From positions 1-20,611 of the forward strand of contig UQXG01000021.1 in assembly GCA_900544945.1 (NCBI GenBank): DNA of 20,611 nt, given 5' to 3'. This DNA is from an uncultured Eubacteriales bacterium. GTDB taxonomy: Bacteria; Bacillota; Clostridia; Oscillospirales; Oscillospiraceae. The notes beneath the pieces are model-generated. The model was given only the letters and a program-made list of their open reading frames with translations. It made no database searches and was not told the origin of the DNA. The stretch's first letter is position 1, and every line of letters begins with the position of its first letter. Both the position numbers and the translations under genes were made by a program. Shown here piece by piece: positions 14,433-20,611 of the stretch.

Positions 14433-16880
14433 ATGGACAAGACGAAGAAGAAAAATGTCCGCCGGTACATCCTGTGGGGAGTGCTGGCGGTGGTGGTGGC
14501 AGGTCTGGCAATGCTGCCCGCCCTGGCCCGGCAGCAGGATGCCCAGGACGGCCCGGTGGCAAGCGTGCTGGAAGCGACGGTCAAGGAAGGCTCCGTCCAG
14601 GCCACCGTCCGGGGCGGCGGCACCCTGGAAGCCGGGGACGGCGAGGACATCGAGCTGCCTGTGGATGTGAAAATCACCGAATTCTTGGTGAAAAACGGCC
14701 AGGAGGTCAAAAAAGGCGACCCGGTGGCGAAAATCGACAAGGTTTCCGCCCTCACCGCCGTCACCGAAATCCGGACTTCCATGGCTGCTGTGGAAAAGCA
14801 GATGGAAACCTTTTCCGATGAAAAATCCGCCTCCACCGTCACCGCCCCTGCCGGAGGCCGGGTGAAGGCCATTTACGCAAACCCCGGCGATTCCGTGACC
14901 CAGGTGCTGGTGGAGCACGGGGGACTGGCACTGCTGAGCCTGGACGGCCGGATGTGCGTCACCCTGACCGTTTCCTCCCAGCTGATTCCCGGCGACTCCA
15001 TTCCCGTCACCCTGGATTCCGGGAAAACCGTCACCGGCCGGGTGGAATCCAATCTGAACGGGGAGCTGACCGTGACCATCGCCGACAACGGCTACGCCGT
15101 AGGCGATACCGTCACCCTGGAAGGTCTTGGCTCCGGTTCCCTGGAAATCCACAACCCCTGGCTGGCCACCGCCTTCAACGGCACCGTTTCCCAAGTGAAT
15201 ATCCGCCTGGAGCAGACGGTTTCCTCCGGAGGAAGCCTTTTCACCCTGAAGGACACGGACTACACCGCCCAGCGGGAGCTGCTGGCCGAAACGCACCGGG
15301 ACTATGAGGAGCTGCTTCAGAAGCTTCTGACCTGGCAGGATACCGGCGTCATTACCGCCCCCTGCGACGGTCTGGTTTCCGGCATTGACACGGACAGCAC
15401 CCATCTGCTGGCCGCCGAGGACGAGAAACTCACCGCAAGTCTTCTGAATGCCGACGATGGGGACTTCCGGCTGGTGCTTCTGAGCCAGGTGACCCAGACC
15501 TGCACCGGCGACGACAAGTGCCCCCTGAAGGGCACGGATTCCAACCACAAGGAAGGCTGTCCCAGGGCCTGCAAGCATGCCGCTAACGAGGCTGAGTGCA
15601 TGGCCTCCGAGCACTTTGCCGACTGTATCATGGCCTGTACCCATGCGGAAAATCCTGAGGACTGCCCGGCTACCGGTGCGCATCATACGGACTGCATCAA
15701 GGCCTGTATCGAAACCACCCAGGAGCACAAGTGCCCGGCAACCAAGTATCACTATGACGGCTGTATTGAAAAGTGCACCGAATCCGCGGTCAGTGGTGAA
15801 TGCCCGGCTCATATTCATAAGAAGGGCTGTATCGAGTCCTGCATCAGTGCGGACACCGCAGGAAAATGTACCGCCGGGCACCACAAGGCCGACTGCATCG
15901 AAAGCTGTATTGTAAGCAAATCGGCGGACGACCCCTGTCCCGCTACCAAGCATAAGGACGGCTGCTATTTCCAGAACGCCACCTACACCGGCCAGGTATT
16001 CAAGGTGGTGTCCGTGGGCAGCGGCACACTGGTAGGCTATTGGGATTCCACCGTCTATGATGTGGTGAAAACCGCCAGCGGCTGGGCCCGGAAGGACGGA
16101 CAGCCCTTCTCCACCAACAATTGCGTCCAGGCGGATACGATTTCCACTTCCGGAAACTATCAGGTCGGAGACGTGCTGCTGTCCGTCACCGTGCACAAGT
16201 CTGGCGAAAATGACAGTCCCCTTGGTCTGGTGAAGATTTCCTCCGGCGGCTCCCAGATGCCCGGCTTTGACCTCAGTGGGCTGATGGGCATGATGGGCGG
16301 CTTCTCCATGGGCGGCTACGGCGGTACCGGCAGCTCCCAGACCCAGCTGTACAGTCTGGACGGGGATGTGCTTCTGACCGTCACCCCCCTGGACACGATG
16401 ACCGTCACCATTGCCGTGGACGAAAAGGACATCGCCAGCGTAAAGACCGGCATGACCGCCCAGCTGACCATGAACGCCCTGCCCGACGAAACCTTTGAAG
16501 GTCAGGTCACCCGGGTGGCCCAGACCGGCAGCGGCAACGGCGGCAGCAGCAAATTTGATGTGGAGATTACCCTGTCCCGGGAAAGCGACATGCTTCCGGG
16601 CATGAGCGCCACCGCCCAGCTGACCCTCTACGAAAAAATGGACGTGCTGACCCTGCCTGTGGCCGCCCTCCGGGACGAGGGAGGCAAGACCCTGGTCTAC
16701 ACCGGCAAGGACAAGAAAACCGGGGAGCCTGCCAACCCTGTGGAGGTCACCACCGGCCTGTCCGATGGAGAGAATGTGGAAATTCTCTCCGGCATCGACA
16801 GCGGCACTACCGTCTATTACCTGTACTATGACACGGTCACCGAGTCCGATGCCGTGGAGACGGAACGCAGTATGTTCTAA
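14433..16880 (+). CDS. Large HlyD-like adaptor paralogue with inserted Cys/His repeat domain
   Basis: An 815-residue membrane-anchored protein (helix about residues 10-27), paralogous to the first adaptor. Both share GGRVK-IYA...GD-V and LALLS-DG, the DNG strand, TAP/DG-LVS, MTVTI-DE-DI and LPV-AL segments. It is about 260 residues longer because of an insertion between the return lipoyl strand (CDGLVSGIDTD) and the MTVTIAVDEKDI barrel strand. The insertion holds seven C-x(n)-H-x3-C repeats, six of them followed by x3-C (residues 357-511), then a TGQVFKVVSVGSGTLVGYW module and a Gly/Met-rich stretch (609-634). GGAGG (14422-14426) is 6 nt before the ATG, and the gap to the permease gene is 2 nt. 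It is the last gene of the operon. The insert is in frame, with codon use like the rest, so it is not a sequencing artefact. It probably faces outside; metal or disulfide chemistry is inferred. Confidence 0.85.
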   Translation: MDKTKKKNVRRYILWGVLAVVVAGLAMLPALARQQDAQDGPVASVLEATVKEGSVQATVRGGGTLEAGDGEDIELPVDVKITEFLVKNGQEVKKGDPVAKIDKVSALTAVTEIRTSMAAVEKQMETFSDEKSASTVTAPAGGRVKAIYANPGDSVTQVLVEHGGLALLSLDGRMCVTLTVSSQLIPGDSIPVTLDSGKTVTGRVESNLNGELTVTIADNGYAVGDTVTLEGLGSGSLEIHNPWLATAFNGTVSQVNIRLEQTVSSGGSLFTLKDTDYTAQRELLAETHRDYEELLQKLLTWQDTGVITAPCDGLVSGIDTDSTHLLAAEDEKLTASLLNADDGDFRLVLLSQVTQTCTGDDKCPLKGTDSNHKEGCPRACKHAANEAECMASEHFADCIMACTHAENPEDCPATGAHHTDCIKACIETTQEHKCPATKYHYDGCIEKCTESAVSGECPAHIHKKGCIESCISADTAGKCTAGHHKADCIESCIVSKSADDPCPATKHKDGCYFQNATYTGQVFKVVSVGSGTLVGYWDSTVYDVVKTASGWARKDGQPFSTNNCVQADTISTSGNYQVGDVLLSVTVHKSGENDSPLGLVKISSGGSQMPGFDLSGLMGMMGGFSMGGYGGTGSSQTQLYSLDGDVLLTVTPLDTMTVTIAVDEKDIASVKTGMTAQLTMNALPDETFEGQVTRVAQTGSGNGGSSKFDVEITLSRESDMLPGMSATAQLTLYEKMDVLTLPVAALRDEGGKTLVYTGKDKKTGEPANPVEVTTGLSDGENVEILSGIDSGTTVYYLYYDTVTESDAVETERSMF
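15501..15965 (+). repeat. Seven Cys/His repeats encoded within the second adaptor
   Basis: Residues 357-511 hold 21 cysteines. Aligned cores are CPLKGTDSNHKEGCPRAC, CMASEHFADCIMAC, CPATGAHHTDCIKAC, CPATKYHYDGCIEKC, CPAHIHKKGCIESC, CTAGHHKADCIESC and CPATKHKDGC. Every repeat has H-x3-C, and the first six continue x3-C; the first Cys lies 4-5 residues before the His (8 in repeat 1). Linkers are short and Ala/Thr/Ser/Glu-rich. DNA identity between repeats is modest, so the expansion is not recent. Confidence 0.9.
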
Positions 16881-16888
16881 CAAGAAAT

Positions 16889-16919
16889 GCCCCTCTTCGG
16901 AATTCTCCCGAAGAGGGGC
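16889..16919 (+). terminator. Hairpin after the exporter operon, lacking a T-tract (copy 1)
   Basis: Perfect 12-bp stem GCCCCTCTTCGG / CCGAAGAGGGGC with loop AATTCTC, starting 9 nt after the stop of the second adaptor. It is followed by GTGAGATTG rather than a T run, so it is probably weak as a terminator. The same hairpin recurs at 17105-17135 with a T run. Confidence 0.55.
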
Positions 16920-16939
16920 GTGAGATTGTCAAAGAACCA

Positions 16940-17071
16940 TGTCATTGCGAGCCAGTGCTCACACTGGCGTGGCAATCCCCCTGATATTCAAATATTTTCA
17001 ATCCTAAACCAGTAGCTTTTACGTTCACCGGGGGATTCCCACACCAGTCTGCGGACTGGTTCGGAATGACA
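16940..17071. repeat. Repeat unit C, uninterrupted copy
   Basis: A 132-bp unit with inverted ends TGTCATTGCGAGCCAGT (16940) and ACTGGTTCGGAATGACA (17055-17071). Inner inverted stretches are GTGGCAATCCCCC and GGGGGATTCCCAC, and it carries the hairpins CCAGTGCTCACACTGG and CCAGTCTGCGGACTGG. Its first 39 nt are identical to 10371-10409. The centre (about 16982-17030) is AT-rich and unrelated to the 10371 copy. It lies between the two copies of the same terminator hairpin. Confidence 0.75.
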
Positions 17072-17104
17072 CCGTATCTTTCGGACTTTTTTTGACACGC
17101 TGAC

Positions 17105-17141
17105 GCCCCTCTTCGGAATTCTCCCGAAGAGGGGCGTTTTT
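17105..17141 (+). terminator. Intrinsic terminator of the exporter operon (copy 2, with T-tract)
   Basis: The same 12-bp stem and 7-nt loop as at 16889 (17105-17116 / 17124-17135), here followed by G and TTTTT. It faces the convergent guaB terminator 25 bp further on. Confidence 0.8.
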
Positions 17142-17164
17142 ATGCGGCGAGGATACATTATCTG

Positions 17165-17200
17165 AAAAACGTCCCGTGGAGAAATTTCCACGGGACGTTT
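17165..17200 (-). terminator. Intrinsic terminator of guaB
   Basis: Read on the - strand, AAACGTCCCGTGGA / TCCACGGGACGTTT forms a 14-bp stem with loop AATTTC and continues into a T run (five A at 17165-17169 on +). It is 15 nt after the guaB stop. Confidence 0.88.
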
Positions 17201-17214
17201 ACACAATGATACAC

Positions 17215-18720
17215 TTACTTCACGTTGGAGGTAGAACGCAGGGTCACGTCGTGGGCGCCGCCCTCGACGATGGACACGGAAGACACCAGGGTCAGCTTGG
17301 CATCCCGCTGGAGATCGGGGATGTTGGTCACGCCCACGTTGCACATGGTGGAGCGGACTTTATACAGGGAGCCTTCCACGTTGTCGTGGAGAGAACCGGC
17401 GTAGGTGACGTAGGAATCCACGCCCTCCTCAAAGCTCAGCTTGGTGGAGCCGCCCAGGTCGTAGCGCTGCCAGTTCCGGGCACGGTTGGAGCCTTCGCCC
17501 CAGTATTCCTTCATATAAGCGCCGTTAATCATAACCTTATTGGTGGGAGACTCGTCGAACCGGGCGAAGTACCGGCCCAGCATCAGGAAGTCCGCGCCCA
17601 TGGCCAGAGCCAGGGTCATGTGATAGTCGTGGACAATGCCGCCGTCGGAGCAGATGGGCACATAAATGCCGGTTTCCTTGAAATACTCGTCCCGGGCCGC
17701 GGCCACCTCAATCAGAGCCGTTGCCTGGCCACGGCCGATGCCCTTGGTCTCCCGGGTGATGCAGATGGAGCCGCCGCCGATACCGACTTTGACGAAGTCC
17801 GCCCCGGCCTTGGCCAGGAACAGGAAGCCGTCCCGGTCAACCACGTTGCCCGCGCCGATCTTCACGGTGTCGCCGTAAGTATCCCGCACCCACCGGATGG
17901 TCTTTTCCTGCCAGCAGGTGTAGCCCTCGGAGGAATCAATGACCAGCACGTCGGCACCGGCCTCCAGCAGAGCGGGAATCCGGGTGGCGTAGTCCCGGGT
18001 GTTGATACCCGCGCCCACCAGATACCGCTTCTTGGCATCCAGCAGCTCCAGAGGGTTGGCCTTGTGGGAGGCGTAGTCCTTCCGGAAGACGAAGTACAGA
18101 AGATGGTCGTCCTCGTCCACGATGGGCAGGCTGTTCAGCTTGTTCTCCCAGATAATGTCGTTGGCCTCCTTCAGAGTGGTCTCCTTGGGGGCGGTGATGA
18201 GCTTGGAGCGGGGGGTCATGAAATCGCAGACCTTATCCGTAGGCTCCATCCGGGAAACCCGGTAGTCCCGGCTGGTGACAATGCCCAGCAGCTTTCCGTT
18301 GGCGGTGCCGTCGGCAGTGATGGCCACGGTGGAGAAGCCGTTTCTGGCCTTCAGCGCCAGCACGTCCGCCAGGGTGGCATCCGGAGTCAGATTGGAAGCG
18401 GAGGTGACAAAGCCGGCCTTGTAGCCCTTCACCTTGGCCACCATGGCAGCCTGATTCTCAATGCTCTGGGAGCCGAAAATGAAGCTGATGCCGCCCTCCT
18501 TGGCCAGGGCAATGGCCAGGGTATCGTTGGAAACGGACTGCATGACGGCAGAGGTCAGAGGCACGTTCAGGCTGAGAGCAGGCTCTTCCACGCCCTTGCG
18601 GTACTTGACCAGGGGGGTCTTCAGGCTGACCCGGTCAGGGATGCAGTCCTCGGAGGTATAGCCGGGGATGAGCAGATACTCGCTGAAGGTGTGGCTGGGT
18701 TCCGGATAGTAATAAGCCAT
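17215..18720 (-). CDS. guaB: IMP dehydrogenase, divergent subtype
   Basis: A 501-residue enzyme oxidising IMP to XMP with NAD, the first step to GMP. It has a TIM-barrel with a CBS pair inserted at about residues 105-225 (TLADVLALK...GIVTSRDYR; DFMTPRSKLITAPKETTLKEA). Catalytic Cys320 lies in GIGGGSICITRE, NAD-side residues in VLVIDSSEGYT, and a flap-like GSNRARNWQRYDLGG with EEGVDSYVTYAG. The loop differs from the usual GIGPGSICTTR at two places, and GGISFIFGSQSIENQAA replaces the usual GGIGIIHKN-type segment. This marks a divergent subgroup. The start at 18720 has AGGAGG 9 nt upstream; the open frame beyond it has no such site. A GMP reductase is less likely because the CBS pair is present. 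yitT lies 97 bp upstream on the same strand; I see no clear promoter or purine riboswitch in that gap. Confidence 0.9.
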   Translation of the reverse strand: MAYYYPEPSHTFSEYLLIPGYTSEDCIPDRVSLKTPLVKYRKGVEEPALSLNVPLTSAVMQSVSNDTLAIALAKEGGISFIFGSQSIENQAAMVAKVKGYKAGFVTSASNLTPDATLADVLALKARNGFSTVAITADGTANGKLLGIVTSRDYRVSRMEPTDKVCDFMTPRSKLITAPKETTLKEANDIIWENKLNSLPIVDEDDHLLYFVFRKDYASHKANPLELLDAKKRYLVGAGINTRDYATRIPALLEAGADVLVIDSSEGYTCWQEKTIRWVRDTYGDTVKIGAGNVVDRDGFLFLAKAGADFVKVGIGGGSICITRETKGIGRGQATALIEVAAARDEYFKETGIYVPICSDGGIVHDYHMTLALAMGADFLMLGRYFARFDESPTNKVMINGAYMKEYWGEGSNRARNWQRYDLGGSTKLSFEEGVDSYVTYAGSLHDNVEGSLYKVRSTMCNVGVTNIPDLQRDAKLTLVSSVSIVEGGAHDVTLRSTSNVK

Positions 18721-18791
18721 TGGGGGGTTCCTCCTGTTTCTTTGAAAGTAATGTATGTGGGATAAGTTTTTCTTACGGGGGTATTTATGAT

Positions 18792-18814
18792 AAGGGCGGC
18801 CTTTGGCCGCCCCT
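18792..18814. repeat. Solo GGGCGGCC hairpin between yitT and guaB
   Basis: GGGCGGCC TTT GGCCGCCC (18794-18812) with CT on the right resembles the terminal hairpin of the 1348 element (GGGGCGGCCATTGGCCGCC) but stands alone. It follows the yitT stop by 4 nt on the - strand and may act as a transcript-end stem, though no T-tract follows. Confidence 0.55.
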
Positions 18815-18817
18815 ATA

Positions 18818-19759
18818 TTACAGTGTTTTTCCGTCGCCGGAGTCCAGAACCTCGGCGATCTCCTTGCCGGAGGAGCTGAGCTTGCGGAAATTGCCCAGAA
18901 TTTCGCTGACGGGATTGACAATGGCGAAGGTATTGGGGTACTGGTGGATGATCTGGTTCACCGCGGCCACCTGGGTCTTATTCACCACGCACAGCAGTAC
19001 GCTGGTCTCCCGACCGGAATACATGCCTTTGCCGGGAATCAGGGTAGTGGTGTGATGGATATTCTTGATAATCTCCCTGGAGATTTCCTCTGGATAGTCG
19101 GTGATGATCTCAAAGGCAATGGCAGACCGGCCGGACTTCATCAGCCGCTCGCCTACGGTGGTTGACATAAAGCTATAGAGAATGCACAAAATCACCGGCT
19201 CCATCTGATAGCCGTAGACAAAATAGCTGCACACGGCCACGCAGGTATTCAGGGCAAAGGTGACTCCGAAAAAGCCCATCTGGGGAGAATGCTTATGTAC
19301 GATGGCGGAGACAAAATCCGTGCCGCCGGTATAGGCGCTGGCCTTGACCAGAATGGAATAGACATAGCCCTGAATCACACCGGCAACCAGAGGCCCCAGA
19401 ATTTTGCTGGTACCGTTTTCCGTAGAATAGGCGAAGGCGGAAAGATCCTCATGGTCAAGCAGTATCAGTCCCAGGGAGAAGGTAAGCACATAGACCATGC
19501 TCCGCAGGGCCACGGGCTTACTGACCTCAATATAGCACCAGACGGCAAGGGGCACGTTGACGAGCAGGCTCAGATAGCCCACGCTGATGCCCGTGACATA
19601 CTGAATCATGGTGCAGATACCGTTCAGGCCGGAGGGAGCGAACTGGTTGGGGAAGACGAAAAGCTCATAGTTGATTGCGCCGATCATCGCCACACCGGCA
19701 ATCACCAGGTAGGTCCAGAATTTTTTCGCTGCGTGCAGAGTTGTCTTTTCCGTTGCCAT
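18818..19759 (-). CDS. YitT-family membrane protein (DUF161 + DUF2179)
   Basis: A 313-residue integral membrane protein. The N-terminal ~210 residues hold about five or six hydrophobic helices with family motifs: INYELFVFPNQFAPSGLNG, GISVGYLSLLVNVPL and KASAYTGGTDFVSAIV. The soluble C-terminal part (about 220-300) is a DUF2179-type domain (AFEIITDYPEEISREIIKNI, HHTTTLIPGKGMYSGRE, PNTFAIVNPVSEILGNF). The biochemical function of this widespread Firmicute family is not established. AAAGGAAA lies a few nt before the ATG on the - strand. It is divergent from dnaA and upstream of guaB on the same strand; they could be partly cotranscribed. Confidence 0.9.
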   Translation of the reverse strand: MATEKTTLHAAKKFWTYLVIAGVAMIGAINYELFVFPNQFAPSGLNGICTMIQYVTGISVGYLSLLVNVPLAVWCYIEVSKPVALRSMVYVLTFSLGLILLDHEDLSAFAYSTENGTSKILGPLVAGVIQGYVYSILVKASAYTGGTDFVSAIVHKHSPQMGFFGVTFALNTCVAVCSYFVYGYQMEPVILCILYSFMSTTVGERLMKSGRSAIAFEIITDYPEEISREIIKNIHHTTTLIPGKGMYSGRETSVLLCVVNKTQVAAVNQIIHQYPNTFAIVNPVSEILGNFRKLSSSGKEIAEVLDSGDGKTL

Positions 19760-19819
19760 GATGTTTCCTTTTCCAATCCGTTTTTCGGGTATTTTGACCC
19801 GCTGCTTCCTTAGTGATAA

Positions 19820-19848
19820 ATTCTAACATAGGTTATTTTTCCGGTCAA
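19820..19848 (-). promoter_or_regulatory. Sigma-A promoter of yitT
   Basis: On the - strand TTGACC (19843-19848), a 17-nt spacer and TAGAAT (19820-19825) are preceded by TGT, an extended -10. The start codon is about 60 nt downstream. A small CGGGT/ACCCG stem lies in the leader. Confidence 0.7.
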
Positions 19849-19998
19849 GACGCAATTTGACGAAAAAGAAGGGCCAAAATTTTTCCAATCTGGGGGGTAT
19901 GTCCACCCATCTTTCAGGCAAATACAAATGTTCTCCATTTATCTTCCCATTCTTCGGCAATTCGTAGGGTTCTTCCCTTAATTTTCCCTAAAAACTCC
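19849..19998. other. AT-rich divergent intergenic region, no gene seen
   Basis: Between the yitT and dnaA promoters, this T/C-rich stretch (many TTCC and TTTTCC runs) shows no open reading frame with a ribosome binding site. I find no clear DnaA box (TTATCCACA); the nearest are TTATCTTCC-like and, in the dnaA leader, TTATGCGCA at 20041. An origin is therefore not supported from this side of dnaA. Confidence 0.5.
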
Positions 19999-20027
19999 TT
20001 GTGTTTTCTGGTGAAATGTGATAAAAT
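19999..20027 (+). promoter_or_regulatory. Sigma-A promoter of dnaA
   Basis: TTGTGT (19999-20004), a 17-nt spacer and TAAAAT (20022-20027) with an extended TGA before it. The leader to the ATG is about 70 nt and carries one imperfect DnaA box (TTATGCGCA, 20041-20049), a possible site for autoregulation. Confidence 0.6.
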
Positions 20028-20106
20028 TTAGGTTGAGAGATTATGCGCAAAAATCGAGCGTTTTCTACTGTTTTTACCTCAAAAGAGTTATGAAAGGAGC
20101 TGCCCT

Positions 20107-20611
20107 ATGTATTCATCTGCCTATGTGTGGGCAAAGGTTCTGAGCCATATGGAAGAGCGGCTGGGGGCTGTCACCGTTTCGGCATGGTTCGACGATGCCG
20201 AGGTGGTGGAGCTGAACGAGAACAATCTGATTCTGTACTCCCCCTCGGATTTCCGCCGGGAGATTATCCGCCGCCGCTGCACCGATTACATTCAGGACGC
20301 GCTGAAGGAAGTGTTCAATTCCGACGCGAAGCTGATGGTCTTCGGTGACGAAGAGCTGAACACCTTCAAACAGAAGGGGAAAAGCGCTTCTTCCATGGAC
20401 TTCAATCCCCAGTTTACCTTTGACAACTTCGTTGTCGGCCCCTCCAACCGCTTCGCCCACAGCGCGGCCATCGCCGTTTCCAAAACGCCGGGGCAGGTGT
20501 ACAATCCCCTGTTCCTTTATGGCCCTCCCGGCGTGGGCAAAACCCACTTGCTGTATGCCATCGCCAACGGCATCCGCAAGGAAAATCCGGACGCCAACAT
20601 CGTCTACATCA
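20107..20611 (+). CDS. dnaA: Chromosomal replication initiator DnaA, 3'-truncated by the window
   Basis: The first 168 codons of the replication initiator ATPase. Domain I (about residues 1-85: WAKVLSHMEERLGAVTVSAWFDDAEVVEL...LILYSPSDFRREIIRRR) binds helicase-loading partners. A short linker follows, and domain III begins with FNPQFTFDNFVVGPSNRFAHSA, with Walker A GPPGVGKTHLL (Lys145). Family members more often have GGVGLGKTH; GPPGVGKTH is a mild variant. GAAAGGAG lies 7 nt before the ATG. The gene is divergent from yitT. The common clostridial neighbours upstream (rpmH, rnpA, yidC, jag, mnmE) are not seen here; dnaN, expected downstream, would be outside the window. Confidence 0.95.
   Translation, partial: MYSSAYVWAKVLSHMEERLGAVTVSAWFDDAEVVELNENNLILYSPSDFRREIIRRRCTDYIQDALKEVFNSDAKLMVFGDEELNTFKQKGKSASSMDFNPQFTFDNFVVGPSNRFAHSAAIAVSKTPGQVYNPLFLYGPPGVGKTHLLYAIANGIRKENPDANIVYI

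Noticed and set aside
14418..16883. 821-codon open frame on the - strand opposite the second adaptor
   Set aside because: It mirrors the adaptor frame almost exactly, has no recognisable domains or start signal, and the + strand gene is paralogous to the first adaptor.
18754..18766. DnaA box in ATGTGGGATAAG
   Set aside because: It has one extra G relative to TGTGGATAA and is isolated, far from the dnaA promoter.
18721..18817. Purine riboswitch before guaB
   Set aside because: The 97-bp gap is mostly repeat hairpin and a poorly structured leader; I see no conserved purine-aptamer core.
18721..18921. N-terminal extension of guaB
   Set aside because: It overlaps the yitT 3' end and a repeat hairpin; AGGAGG sits immediately before the ATG at 18720, where the IMPDH-like sequence begins.

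Overview
The window reads as chromosomal DNA of a GC-rich, spore-lineage Firmicute, most likely a gut clostridium of the Oscillospiraceae/Ruminococcaceae type. Reasons: a single-chain class II glycyl-tRNA synthetase, the sporulation genes yabP-yabQ followed by divIC and an S1 protein, a lipoprotein/hybrid-kinase pair typical of gut clostridia, strong AGGAGG ribosome binding sites, and many palindromic intergenic repeats of the kind common in that group. The family assignment is inference; no rRNA is present.

Layout, left to right. (1) 3' part of glyQS (1-1263) with a terminator. (2) A 355-bp composite repeat element closed by perfect 19-nt inverted ends (1348-1702). (3) A + strand cluster yabP-yabQ-divIC-S1 protein-SDR oxidoreductase-rpiB (1785-4493), with a probable internal housekeeping promoter for divIC inside yabQ. 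(4) A second repeat block (4548-4800) and a terminator. (5) A lipoprotein solute-binding protein translationally coupled to a 1298-residue hybrid histidine kinase (4976-10335), with no ABC permease beside them. (6) A third, nested repeat (10371-10624). (7) A tight four-gene operon (10895-16880): HlyD/MacA-like adaptor, MacB-type ATPase, MacB-type FtsX permease, and a second, much larger adaptor paralogue. (8) A fourth repeat lying between two identical terminator hairpins. (9) On the - strand, a divergent IMP dehydrogenase (guaB) and a YitT-family membrane protein. (10) Divergent promoters and the 5' part of dnaA, cut by the window end.

The most unusual item is the second adaptor (14433-16880). 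It carries a large insertion relative to the first adaptor, and that insertion contains seven short Cys/His repeats of the form C-x4/5(8)-H-x3-C-x3-C (21 cysteines in about 155 residues), followed by a Gly/Met-rich stretch. With the Met/Gly repeat tail of the first adaptor, this suggests an exporter whose extracytoplasmic part binds metal or forms many disulfides. No described family with this architecture is known to me. The operon otherwise looks like a MacAB-type exporter without a TolC partner.

The repeats form a second theme. Three palindromic unit types (A, B, C) recur in different orders and orientations in the intergenic gaps. One pair of B units keeps a hairpin at the same place with entirely different stem sequence, so structure is preserved rather than sequence. 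No tRNA, rRNA, CRISPR array or transposase gene was seen.
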